A DNA stretch of 34,009 bases, from contig CAJBDJ010000069.1 in the NCBI GenBank assembly GCA_903951825.1, positions 1 to 34,009 of the forward strand, read 5' to 3'. The notes beneath the pieces are model-generated. The model was not told where the DNA came from and did not search any database. It saw only the letters and a list, made by a program, of their open reading frames with translations. Made by a program: the position numbers and the translations under genes. Each line of letters begins with the position of its first letter. Position 1 is the first letter of the stretch. The DNA comes from an uncultured Pseudomonadota bacterium (GTDB taxonomy: Bacteria; Pseudomonadota; Gammaproteobacteria; Burkholderiales; Rhodocyclaceae). Positions 16,387-24,362 of this stretch are shown here, in pieces.

Positions 16387-17348
16387 TGGGCAAGCCTTTC
16401 GGCGCCAACGGGCGCATGCTGCAAGCTGGCCTGCGAGACATGGCTGCCCGGGGGGATGCTGCGCGTCAGCCAGACATTGCCGCCAATACTGGAGCCATGA
16501 CCGATGGTGATGCGCCCGAGCAGGGTGGCGCCGGCATAAACCACCACGTCATCCTCGATAATTGGGTGGCGCGGTGCGCCCTTGTCCAGCGCCCCGCTTT
16601 CATTGTGGGTAAAACGTCGGGCTCCCAGCGTAACGGCCTGATACAACCTGACGCGACTGCCAATGATGGTGGTTTCGCCGATGACGACACCCGTGCCGTG
16701 ATCGATGAAGAATCCCGGCCCGATTTGCGCTCCTGGATGGATATCGATCCCGGTAATCGAGTGGGCAATTTCCGCAATGATGCGGGCGACCAGCGGCACG
16801 CCCAGCGCGTACAACGGGTGCGCCAGGCGGTAATGAATCACCGCCAGGATGCCGGGGTAGCAGAGCAAAACTTCATCAACGCTGCGCGCCGCCGGGTCGC
16901 CGGCATAAGCGGCCTCGACATCTGCATCAAGCAGCCGACGGACAGCCGGCAACTGACGGGCGAAATCCTTGACGATCTCGGCGGCATGCGCCTCGACATC
17001 CTTCATTTCCTCGCACTCAAGGCGGCGGTGGTAGCCGAGTTCGAGCTGAACTTGCTGAAACAGGGTATTGAGCGCCGTATCCAGCGTGTGCCCCACATAA
17101 AAATCCTCGCCCTCCTGATGCAGGTCGGCGGGGCCGAGGCGCATCGGGAACAGCACGCCGCAGAGGGATTCGGCGATTTCCTTCAGCGCCTCGCGGGAAG
17201 GAAATTCGCGCACGGCAAATTCCCGACTGCGCTGCTTGGCGGCTCGCCAGGAATCACGGGCGGTATGGAGTTCGGCGACAATGTCCTTGACCCCCCAGCC
17301 ACCGACCTGTTCATAGGCCAGCGATGAACCGGCAAACGGATGTCTCAT
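16383..17348 (-). CDS. epsC: Serine O-acetyltransferase, EpsC/SrpH type
   Basis: A 321-residue enzyme making O-acetylserine from serine and acetyl-CoA, the activated precursor of cysteine. The N-terminal half is helical ([40 protein letters not shown]), the C-terminal half a left-handed hexapeptide-repeat helix: [60 protein letters not shown]. The catalytic His lies in IDHGTG. The protein is longer than CysE and matches the SrpH/EpsC subtype typical of sulfur-regulated and encapsulin loci. Start ATG overlaps the cysK stop as ATGA, so the two enzymes that form the cysteine synthase pathway are made together. Confidence 0.95.
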   Translation of the reverse strand: MRHPFAGSSLAYEQVGGWGVKDIVAELHTARDSWRAAKQRSREFAVREFPSREALKEIAESLCGVLFPMRLGPADLHQEGEDFYVGHTLDTALNTLFQQVQLELGYHRRLECEEMKDVEAHAAEIVKDFARQLPAVRRLLDADVEAAYAGDPAARSVDEVLLCYPGILAVIHYRLAHPLYALGVPLVARIIAEIAHSITGIDIHPGAQIGPGFFIDHGTGVVIGETTIIGSRVRLYQAVTLGARRFTHNESGALDKGAPRHPIIEDDVVVYAGATLLGRITIGHGSSIGGNVWLTRSIPPGSHVSQASLQHAPVGAERLAQ

Positions 17349-18319
17349 GCGGGCAGCCCGGCTTCGTTGAAAAGGCCTTCAAAGAGGATGGAACTGAGAT
17401 AGCGCTCACCGGAGTCCGGCAGGATGACAACGATCGTCTTGCCGGCATTTTCCGGCCTCTGCGCCAGGCGCGCCGCCACCGCCACGGCGGCGCCGCTGGA
17501 AATGCCGGAAATGATGCCTTCTTCCCTGGCCAGACGACGGGCGTAGAGAACGGCGTCTTCGTTGCTGACCTGCTCGACGGCATCGACCAGCGAGAGATCG
17601 AGCACGGCCGGCACGAAACCGGCGCCGATCCCCTGGATTTTGTGCGGCCCCGGCTTGAGCGGCTCACCGGCACGCGCCTGGGTCAACACCGGGCTGGCCG
17701 CCGGTTCAACGGCAACCGACTGAATTGCCTTGCCCTTGATATTTTTGATGTAGCGCGAAACGCCGGTAATCGTCCCGCCGGTACCGACACCGGAAACCAG
17801 GATGTCGATGGCGCCATCGGTATCGCTCCAGATTTCAGGGCCGGTGGTCAATTCGTGGATCGCCGGATTGGCCGGATTCTTGAACTGCTGCAGCAACACG
17901 TAGCGGGGGTCGGAAGCGGCGATTTCCTCGGCTTTGGCGATGGCGCCGCTCATTCCTTTGGCGCCCTCGGTCAACACCAGTTTTGCCCCAAACGCCGCAA
18001 GCAGCTTGCGCCGCTCGATACTCATCGTCTCCGGCATGGTCAAGGTCAAAGGAATGCCCTTGGCGGCAGCGACGAAAGCCAGGGCAATGCCGGTATTGCC
18101 GCTGGTCGGCTCGACCAGCTCCTTGCCGGCGCCGAGCAGGCCGCGCTTTTCGGCATCGTTGATGAGTGCCGCACCGATCCGGCACTTGACCGAATAAGCC
18201 GGGTTGCGGCCTTCGACCTTGGCCAGCACGGTGGCTCGGGCGCCGTCGATGACGCGGCTGAGTTTGACCAGCGGCGTATTGCCGATCGACTGCGAGTTAT
18301 CTGAATATATTTTCGACAT
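17345..18319 (-). CDS. cysK: Cysteine synthase A (O-acetylserine sulfhydrylase)
   Basis: A 324-residue PLP enzyme that replaces the acetyl group of O-acetylserine with sulfide to give cysteine. PLP lysine 45 in [11 protein letters not shown], substrate loop PTSGNTG at 71-77, phosphate-binding [10 protein letters not shown], and [11 protein letters not shown] near the C-terminus. The sequence [12 protein letters not shown] and length fit CysK rather than CysM or CBS. Lies between the rhodanese (24 bases upstream) and the serine acetyltransferase (4-base overlap). In this operon it would supply cysteine, the substrate of the encapsulated desulfurase. It may be a dedicated copy in addition to a housekeeping cysK elsewhere, which cannot be seen. 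Confidence 0.97.
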   Translation of the reverse strand: MSKIYSDNSQSIGNTPLVKLSRVIDGARATVLAKVEGRNPAYSVKCRIGAALINDAEKRGLLGAGKELVEPTSGNTGIALAFVAAAKGIPLTLTMPETMSIERRKLLAAFGAKLVLTEGAKGMSGAIAKAEEIAASDPRYVLLQQFKNPANPAIHELTTGPEIWSDTDGAIDILVSGVGTGGTITGVSRYIKNIKGKAIQSVAVEPAASPVLTQARAGEPLKPGPHKIQGIGAGFVPAVLDLSLVDAVEQVSNEDAVLYARRLAREEGIISGISSGAAVAVAARLAQRPENAGKTIVVILPDSGERYLSSILFEGLFNEAGLPA

Positions 18320-18343
18320 GGCTGTTTCTCCCTGAAAACCTGA

Positions 18344-18865
18344 TTAATCCTGAACCCACGGCAGCCCCGCATGACGCCAGCCATTGAAGGTGCCGCGCCG
18401 CTGCTGCTCGTCAATATCCCCCTCGAAGCCCTCGAGAATGTTGAAAACGTTCTTGAATCCGCCCTTCGCCGCCGCTTCCGCCGCCGCTGCCGAACGCTTG
18501 CCGCTGCGACAGAGCAGGAAAACGACATCGTCCTTGCCGGCTTTGCCTTCGAGTTCCTTGACAAAACGCGGGTTGCGCGAAAGCGAGAGGCCGGTCATCC
18601 AGGCGACGTGTTTGGTTTCCGGCACATGGCCGACGAACTTGCGCTCCTCGGCGGTTCGCACGTCGATCAATACGGCCTCACCCGACTGAAACAAGGCCCA
18701 GGCGTCCTGCGCCGTCACACTTCCGGCATACGGCAGATGATCGGCAACGGCGCGCCGGCGCGCCTGATCGAGGACTGGGGATGACCCGACAAACTCGGCA
18801 TCATGCGAAAAATCAAAACTTTCGCGCGATAGCAGTGGACGATCATCAATCACGACAACGGACAT
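18344..18865 (-). CDS. Rhodanese-domain sulfurtransferase
   Basis: A 173-residue single-domain rhodanese. The catalytic cysteine 119 lies in the loop CRSGKRS, preceded by LIDVRTAEERKFVGHVPE and followed by NVFNILEGFEGD. A 45-residue N-terminal extension has no recognised domain. Rhodaneses carry sulfane sulfur on the cysteine and pass it between persulfides, thiosulfate or cyanide; the loop with two basic residues fits thiosulfate or persulfide use. The ATG at 18865 has a perfect GAGGAGGT and is preferred over 18934. It overlaps the end of the hydrolase gene by 16 bases. A plausible role is moving sulfur into or out of the encapsulin store. Confidence 0.93.
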   Translation of the reverse strand: MSVVVIDDRPLLSRESFDFSHDAEFVGSSPVLDQARRRAVADHLPYAGSVTAQDAWALFQSGEAVLIDVRTAEERKFVGHVPETKHVAWMTGLSLSRNPRFVKELEGKAGKDDVVFLLCRSGKRSAAAAEAAAKGGFKNVFNILEGFEGDIDEQQRRGTFNGWRHAGLPWVQD

Positions 18866-19494
18866 GAAACCTCCTCTCGAATGTTGATCGCTGGTATCAG
18901 CGATCGCGGGGAATCGATTTCCCCAAGCAGACATGACCCCTGGCTGGCCTGCATGTCGCGCAAAAAATCAAGGCATTCAGGCCACGGCCCGTAGCCCGAT
19001 GAGACATTGATATGCCCGGCCGCCCCCTGGCTCGCCAGCCGGCAACCCCAGCGCTGCGCCCAATGAGTCGCGGTTGAAACACTGATCCATGGATCGTTGG
19101 TACTCACCACTGCCAGCGCCGGATAGTCGATCAGGATATTTTCAAACAGCGAGGCAATTCCCGATTCAAGGTTGGAAGAATTTCGCAGCCCCTGCGCCGT
19201 GAAGCGGTCGGGGTCGGCCGGGGCAACCAATAACGCGCCGGCAATGCGACCCGGGCGGGTCGCCGCGGCCAGGACACTCGCCAGGCAACCGAAACTATGA
19301 GCCACCAGCCACAGCGGCCGAACGGCACGATCAATGGCATCGCCGACCGCCGTCGACCAGCGCCCGATATTTGGTACGTTCCAGTCAATCCCCCGCACCC
19401 GCTGCGCATCGGGCAGTTGCCGCTCAAGCCAGCTCTGCCAGTGCGCCTCTTCGCTCCCGAGATAGCCCGGCACGATGAGCGTTGTCTGTTTCAT
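18850..19494 (-). CDS. RBBP9/YdeN-family alpha/beta hydrolase
   Basis: About 214 residues. LIVPGYLGSEEAHWQSWLER is the family signature, the nucleophile serine 67 sits in VAHSFGCLAS, VVSTNDPWIS probably carries the acidic residue and AAGHINVSSGYGPWPE the histidine. These are small serine hydrolases with poorly known substrates. ATG at 19494 gives the usual N-terminus; an in-frame GTG at 19518 would overlap the sbp stop as GTGA. Its place between the sulfate-binding protein and the rhodanese suggests a link to sulfur metabolism, for example hydrolysis of a sulfur-containing ester or thioester, but no substrate can be named. Confidence 0.88.
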   Translation of the reverse strand: MKQTTLIVPGYLGSEEAHWQSWLERQLPDAQRVRGIDWNVPNIGRWSTAVGDAIDRAVRPLWLVAHSFGCLASVLAAATRPGRIAGALLVAPADPDRFTAQGLRNSSNLESGIASLFENILIDYPALAVVSTNDPWISVSTATHWAQRWGCRLASQGAAGHINVSSGYGPWPECLDFLRDMQASQGSCLLGEIDSPRSLIPAINIREEVSCPLS

Positions 19495-19514
19495 CTTCGG
19501 AACGCCCCGCTCAA

Positions 19515-20528
19515 TCACTTGCCATAGACCTGATCAAAAACGCCGCCGTCGGCAAAGTGCTTTTTCTGCACCTGTTGCCAGCCACCCAAATCATCGATTT
19601 TGATCAGATTGACCTTAGGGAAGCGGGCGATGTCGGCCTTGTCGGCCCATTCCGGCTTGATCGGGCGGTAGTAATGACGGGCGGCAACCTTCTGGCCAAT
19701 CGGCGAATAGAGGTATTCGAGGTAGGCGCTGGCCACCCTGGTCGTGCCACGCTTGTCCGTATTGCCACTGACCACGGTTACCGGGGGTTCGGCAAGGATG
19801 GAAATCGACGGCACGACGATCTCGAATTTGTCCGGCCCCAACTCGTTGATCGACAAAAAGGCTTCGTTTTCCCAGGCCAGAAGCACATCGCCAATACCGC
19901 GCTGGACAAAGGTGTTGGTTGACCCGCGCGCACCGGAATCCAGTACCGGAACATTTTTCAGCAGTTTGCCGATGAACTCGCGCGCCTTGTCCTCGTTATT
20001 GGCAAATTTCTTGAGGGCGAAGCCCCAGGCAGCCAGATAATTCCAGCGGGCGCCGCCAGAGGTTTTCGGGTTCGGGGTAATCACCTGCACGCCCGGCTTG
20101 ATCAAGTCATCCCAATCCTTGATACCTTTCGGGTTGCCTTTTTTGACCAGGAAAACGATGGTCGATTGGTAGGGCGAGCTGTTGTGCGGCAGCCGCTTCT
20201 GCCAATCCAGAGGCAGCCTGGCGGATTTTTCGGCAATCGCATCGATGTCGTAGGCCAGCGCGAGGGTGGCCACATCGGCCTCAAGGCCGTCGATCACCGC
20301 TCTCGCCTGTTTTCCCGAGCCGCCGTGCGATTGCCTGATAGTCACAACCTCGCCGGTTTTTTCCTTCCAGTATTTGGCAAACAGCGGGTTGAAGTCCTGA
20401 TAAAGCTCGCGGGTCGGGTCGTAGGAAACATTGAGCAGGGTGATGCTGGTCTGAGCCAGAAGGTGGCCGGCAAGAGTCGATAACACGGCTGCAACCAGCA
20501 GGCGGCGGCGTAGCAGGTGAAGTTTCAC
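19515..20528 (-). CDS. sbp: Periplasmic sulfate-binding protein (Sbp/CysP family)
   Basis: A 337-residue solute-binding protein of sulfate ABC transporters. Signal peptide [20 protein letters not shown] ending LAQ-TSI; mature part starts [56 protein letters not shown] and [20 protein letters not shown] are the Sbp signatures, including the residues that ring the sulfate. The GTG at 20528, with GAGGAA seven bases before it, replaces a 61-codon longer reading frame that runs back through the promoter region. First gene of the sulfur operon; no CysT/CysW permease or CysA ATPase follows, so it must work with a transporter encoded elsewhere. Confidence 0.96.
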   Translation of the reverse strand: MKLHLLRRRLLVAAVLSTLAGHLLAQTSITLLNVSYDPTRELYQDFNPLFAKYWKEKTGEVVTIRQSHGGSGKQARAVIDGLEADVATLALAYDIDAIAEKSARLPLDWQKRLPHNSSPYQSTIVFLVKKGNPKGIKDWDDLIKPGVQVITPNPKTSGGARWNYLAAWGFALKKFANNEDKAREFIGKLLKNVPVLDSGARGSTNTFVQRGIGDVLLAWENEAFLSINELGPDKFEIVVPSISILAEPPVTVVSGNTDKRGTTRVASAYLEYLYSPIGQKVAARHYYRPIKPEWADKADIARFPKVNLIKIDDLGGWQQVQKKHFADGGVFDQVYGK

Positions 20529-20862
20529 GGCGAATTCCTCGTTTATTTGTGGGGGTGGCGACAATTTAGTGTTCGCTTTGCGGTTCGCGAACCAAGAAAA
20601 AATGCTGACCTTATTCTTCGCCCGATGCGGTCGGCCAAGCCTGCGTAAGGCGCCCGATGGTGCGGTGCGGCATTTTTCAGCGCGATTGCCGCCCGAACCA
20701 GAAAACGACACTTCGACAAACGCCTCCTTTTTTGTTCAAACAGTGACGCTATCGCCACAAGGCTGTGCCACAATAGCGCCATGGTGCACTGCACCAACCC
20801 TGCTTCTTCGCTGTGTTGGTGCGTGTCCGGGTTTCCTAACGACTTCTGAAAGGAAGAACAGC
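20529..20862. promoter_or_regulatory. Divergent promoter region between the sulfur operon and fabI, with two palindromes
   Basis: 334 bases without a gene. Two perfect palindromes stand out. GGTTCGCGAACC at 20582-20593 is about 55 bases before the sbp start and could be an operator for the sulfur operon. TGGTGCA-C-TGCACCA at 20782-20796 is about 70 bases before the fabI start, in the right place for an operator or activator site. I could not fix a convincing -35/-10 pair for either direction. Confidence 0.45.
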
Positions 20863-21672
20863 ATGAGTGCAAATCTCGAACCGAACACGCCGGCGCAGAC
20901 CGGCTCTTATCTCCCGCTGGCCGGCAAAAAAGGCCTGATCACCGGGATCGCCAACGACAAGTCCATCGCTTTTGCCGTAGCCAAGGCAATTCGCGCACTG
21001 GGCGCTGAAATTGCCATCACTTACCAGAACGACAAGACCGCCAAATACACCCAGCCGCTGGCCGAGATGCTGGGCGCCAAGCTCTTTGAAAAGCTCGATG
21101 TCACCCAACCCGGCAGTCTTGAAAACATGATCGCCAAATGTGGTGCTGAGTTCGGGCAGATCGACTTTGCCATTCACTCGATGGCCTTCTGCCATGCCGA
21201 AGACCTGCATGGGCGAGTCATTGACACGACGGAATCCGGCTTCGATTCGGCAATGAACATCTCCTGCCACAGCTTCCTGCGCATGGCCAAAGCGCTCGAA
21301 CCCCACATGGCGGAAGGCGGCTCGCTGATTACCATGTCTTATCTCGGTGCCGAACGGGTCGTCCGCAACTACGGCGTCATGGGCATCATCAAGGCGGCGC
21401 TTGAATCGGCCGTCCGTTACATGGCTTACGACCTGGGCCCGAAAGGTATCCGCGTTTTTGCCGTGTCGCCCGGCCCGATCATGACGCGCGCCGCTTCCGG
21501 CATCACCAACTTCGACAAGCTGCTGGAGTCGGATGCGGCCAAGGCTCCCCTCGGGCGCACCGTCACCATCGATGAAGTGGGCGCCCTGACGGCCTTCCTG
21601 TGCACGGCAGGTTCGTCCGGCATGACCGGACAAACCATTTATGTCGATGCCGGTGCGCATATCGTCGCCTGA
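20863..21672 (+). CDS. fabI: Enoyl-[ACP] reductase (NADH), FabI-like
   Basis: A 269-residue short-chain dehydrogenase of the FabI group, which reduces the enoyl-ACP double bond in fatty acid synthesis. GLITGIANDKSIAFAVA is the nucleotide-binding start; the catalytic Tyr170 and Lys177 lie in NYGVMGIIKA after SYLGAERVV, with VSPGPIMTRAASGI near the end. The ATG at 20863 follows GAAAGGAAG; the reading frame open from 20569 is not coding. It differs from housekeeping FabI in having about 18 extra N-terminal residues, and it heads an operon with acetate genes, an arrangement known in some alphaproteobacteria (as I recall, an ackA-pta-fabI cluster responsive to phosphate stress). It may thus be a second, specialised enoyl reductase. 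Confidence 0.9.
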   Translation: MSANLEPNTPAQTGSYLPLAGKKGLITGIANDKSIAFAVAKAIRALGAEIAITYQNDKTAKYTQPLAEMLGAKLFEKLDVTQPGSLENMIAKCGAEFGQIDFAIHSMAFCHAEDLHGRVIDTTESGFDSAMNISCHSFLRMAKALEPHMAEGGSLITMSYLGAERVVRNYGVMGIIKAALESAVRYMAYDLGPKGIRVFAVSPGPIMTRAASGITNFDKLLESDAAKAPLGRTVTIDEVGALTAFLCTAGSSGMTGQTIYVDAGAHIVA

Positions 21673-21750
21673 CCGCCAATGTGACGGCGCGGGGTTCGCC
21701 AAAACCCTGCGCCCCACGGCGCACGTCAGGCCTGTTTACGGGAGTTCCTC

Positions 21751-22329
21751 ATGGCCAACCAACCCGCCGGGCTGATCACCGACCCGGTTCCCGATCATCC
21801 CCTGCTCAACGGCCGCCAGGAAATCGGTCGCGGCGAGAGCACCATCGTCCTTGACGGCGATCTGGTTGATGGCGTTGCGCACGTTTTCAAAGTGCTTTCA
21901 TCGCCCACCGATTACGCCTATTACACGGCGGTCGATCGGCCGACCGGCCGCCATTTCCCGGTGGTTTATGCCGACCACGGCACCGTTGGCCGCTCCAGTC
22001 GGGGTTTTCCTTTTCATATTGTCGAGGTGGAAAAGCTCTACCCCCTGCCCGGCACCGGCGATGCCAGCGAACTGGCGAGCAAAATATCGACTTCCTATTT
22101 CGACGCCTGCATGATCTGGCGCAACCTGGCGCGGGATATGGGGCGCATCGCCCTGCACCACATGGTCGTGACGCCGATGGGCTGGAACGATACGGTGCAG
22201 GAGTCGCTCAAGGCGCTGGAAACCTTTTCCAGCGAATACGATGCATTGCCCGATCTGATGAAAGCCGACAACCTGATGATGCGCCGCGATGGGACACTGG
22301 TTTTTTCCGACCCCGTATTCATGGAATGA
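21751..22329 (+). CDS. Uncharacterised kinase-like protein
   Basis: A 192-residue protein with a weak protein-kinase-like pattern: a Gly-rich loop-like IGRGESTIVL (25-34), a lysine at 47 in VFKVLS, and the pair Asn174/Asp187 in NLMMRRDGTLVFSDPV, with the 13-residue spacing of catalytic-loop Asn and metal-binding Asp seen in kinases and aminoglycoside phosphotransferases. It is much shorter than a full kinase, so a minimal or degenerate kinase resembling some phage proteins is the best guess. GGGAG precedes the ATG. It is followed 46 bases later by a CX5R phosphatase, suggesting an opposing pair. Activity is not demonstrated. Confidence 0.55.
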   Translation: MANQPAGLITDPVPDHPLLNGRQEIGRGESTIVLDGDLVDGVAHVFKVLSSPTDYAYYTAVDRPTGRHFPVVYADHGTVGRSSRGFPFHIVEVEKLYPLPGTGDASELASKISTSYFDACMIWRNLARDMGRIALHHMVVTPMGWNDTVQESLKALETFSSEYDALPDLMKADNLMMRRDGTLVFSDPVFME

Positions 22330-22375
22330 GCGCCAGAATGCGGCACCGCACAATCCCCCGGAGGCTTCCCGCCCA

Positions 22376-22891
22376 ATGACCATCAAACATGTTTTATTCG
22401 CCTCGCGCGAACTGGCCGAATCGCTTGCCGGCAATCCTTACATGGCGGTCATCTCGATCACCGACCCGGGCTCGCCCGCGGCACGCCTCGACCCCTTGTT
22501 CCGGCACGTTCTACGCCTCTCTTTTTTCGACGCCGTGCCGGCCGACGAGTATCTGCCGGCGCCGATGCCGGGGATGTTCGATCACCACATGGCGGCGCAA
22601 ATCAGCGAATTCGTGCACACCCTGCACGTTGCGCCTTTCGAGATTTCGACGATGGTGCATTGCGAATTCGGCGTCAGCCGCTCGGCCGCCGTCGCCCTGT
22701 TCGTCGCCGCCCTGACCGGTGCACCGCTGGCCGCCCGGGAATTCACCCATGATGCCAACCAGTGGGTGATCGACCGGCTGCTGCATTGCCGCCCGGAACT
22801 ATCGATTGATATTCCGCCGCCACTCAGCCATGACCGACGTGCTTCGACAGAACGCGAGCACTTAACATCTCCAGGGCAAAAAGTGGCCTGA
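22376..22891 (+). CDS. Protein-tyrosine/dual-specificity phosphatase-like protein
   Basis: A 171-residue protein with the CX5R P-loop HCEFGVSRSAAVAL (catalytic Cys96, Arg102), the signature of cysteine-dependent phosphatases. FDHHMAAQISEFVHTLH could provide the general-acid aspartate (Asp69). The first 60 residues show no clear domain. GGAGG is 11 bases before the ATG, slightly long. Placed between the kinase-like gene and the MaoC-phosphotransacetylase gene in the same direction, 51 bases before the latter. Substrate unknown; reversal of the kinase-like neighbour's product is an inference. Confidence 0.8.
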   Translation: MTIKHVLFASRELAESLAGNPYMAVISITDPGSPAARLDPLFRHVLRLSFFDAVPADEYLPAPMPGMFDHHMAAQISEFVHTLHVAPFEISTMVHCEFGVSRSAAVALFVAALTGAPLAAREFTHDANQWVIDRLLHCRPELSIDIPPPLSHDRRASTEREHLTSPGQKVA

Positions 22892-22942
22892 GTGCGGCAT
22901 AAAATGCCGGCTTCCGCTCCCGTCAATTTGAGGAACGCAACC

Positions 22943-24361
22943 ATGAACATGAGCAACGAGCAACGCTATCTGGTCAACAAAACCTATGATGAAATCCAGG
23001 TTGGCGACACCTCCAGCCTGACACGAACCCTGATGCCCGAGGACGTCAAACTCTTCGCCGTCCTCACCGGCGACATCAATCCAAGCGTCATCGACGAAAG
23101 CTTTTCTGAAAGCGGTATGTTCCGTGAGGTCATTGCGCACGGCATGTGGAGCGGTTCGCTGATTTCGACCGTCCTCGGCACCCAGTTTCCCGGCCCGGGA
23201 ACGATCCTCATCGACCAGTCGCTGCACTTCGCGCGACCGGTGACGATCGGCGACACGATCACCATCACCGTCACCGCCAAACAAAAATTCGACCACAACC
23301 ACCACGTCATCCTTGATTGCGTCTGTACCAACCAGGAGGGCTTGCAAGTGGTTCGCGGCACCGCCGAAGTGCTGGCGCCTGCTGAAAAAATCGCCCACTT
23401 GCAGCAAGTGCGCATGCCCTCGATCCATATCGACGACAAGCACGAGCGTTATCAAAATTTGCTGGCCAGCGTCAAAGGGCTGGAGCCGATTCCGACCGCC
23501 GTCGCCCACCCCTGTGATTACGAGTCGTTGCGCGGCCCGGTGATTGCCTTTCAAGAAGGGATTATCGAACCGTTCCTGATCGGCCCGGAAGCCAAAATCC
23601 GTGCGGTGGCCGAAGAATTCGGCATCGATTTGCATGGGATTCGGATCGTCAATGCCAAGCACAGCCACGATGCGGCCGGGCTCGCCGTGTCGATGGTGCG
23701 TACCGGCGATGCCGAGGCGCTGATGAAGGGCAGCCTGCATACCGACGAACTGATGAGTGAAGTCGTCTTGCGTGCCAACGGCCTGCGCACGGCGCGGCGG
23801 ATCAGCCACGTCTTCGTCATGAATGTACCGACCTATCATCGCCCGCTGCTGATTACCGATGCGGCGATCAATATCCGGCCGACGCTCGAAGAAAAAGTCG
23901 ACATCATCCAGAACGCCATTGATCTCGCCCACATTCTCGGCATCGCCGAGCCCAAGGTGGCGATATTGTCGGCCATCGAGACGGTCAACCCGAAAATCCA
24001 GTCGACGCTTGATGCCGCCGCGCTCTGCAAGATGGCCGACCGTGGCCAGATCAAGGGCGGCCTGCTCGACGGTCCGCTGGCTTTCGACAACGCCGTGTCC
24101 ATCGTCGCCGCCAAAACCAAGGGGATCAAATCGGCGGTTGCCGGCCATGCCGAAATTCTCGTGGTTCCCGATCTCGAATCCGGCAACATGGTCGCCAAAC
24201 AACTGGAATATCTGGCCAATGCCCTAACCGCCGGCATCGTCCTCGGTACCAAAGTACCGATCATTTTGACCAGTCGCGCCGATACCGCCGAAACACGCAC
24301 CGCATCGTGCGTCATTGCCGCCCTGGTGGCTCACGCAGCACGCAAAAAAGGAAACGTCTGA
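22943..24361 (+). CDS. Bifunctional MaoC-like hydratase / phosphate acetyltransferase
   Basis: A 472-residue fusion. Residues about 10-145 form a MaoC hotdog domain (MPEDVKLFAVLTGDINPSVI; EVIAHGMWSGSLISTVLGTQ; GDTITITVTAKQKF) and about 170-472 a phosphate acetyl/butyryl transferase domain (AVAHPCDYESLRGPVIAFQE; GIIEPFLIGPEAKI; DGPLAFDNAVSIVAAKTKGI; GNMVAKQLEYLANALTAGIV). The second domain interconverts acetyl-CoA and acetyl phosphate. GAGGAA precedes the ATG at 22943. The acetate kinase gene starts 2 bases after the stop, so both steps of acetate overflow or assimilation are coupled. The hydratase domain might act on enoyl- or hydroxyacyl-CoA. Confidence 0.92.
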   Translation: MNMSNEQRYLVNKTYDEIQVGDTSSLTRTLMPEDVKLFAVLTGDINPSVIDESFSESGMFREVIAHGMWSGSLISTVLGTQFPGPGTILIDQSLHFARPVTIGDTITITVTAKQKFDHNHHVILDCVCTNQEGLQVVRGTAEVLAPAEKIAHLQQVRMPSIHIDDKHERYQNLLASVKGLEPIPTAVAHPCDYESLRGPVIAFQEGIIEPFLIGPEAKIRAVAEEFGIDLHGIRIVNAKHSHDAAGLAVSMVRTGDAEALMKGSLHTDELMSEVVLRANGLRTARRISHVFVMNVPTYHRPLLITDAAINIRPTLEEKVDIIQNAIDLAHILGIAEPKVAILSAIETVNPKIQSTLDAAALCKMADRGQIKGGLLDGPLAFDNAVSIVAAKTKGIKSAVAGHAEILVVPDLESGNMVAKQLEYLANALTAGIVLGTKVPIILTSRADTAETRTASCVIAALVAHAARKKGNV

Positions 24362-24362
24362 C

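Noticed and set aside
22862..24202. A 446-codon minus-strand frame opposite the MaoC-Pta gene
   Set aside because: Shadow of a clearly recognised gene, with no ribosome site or family motif.
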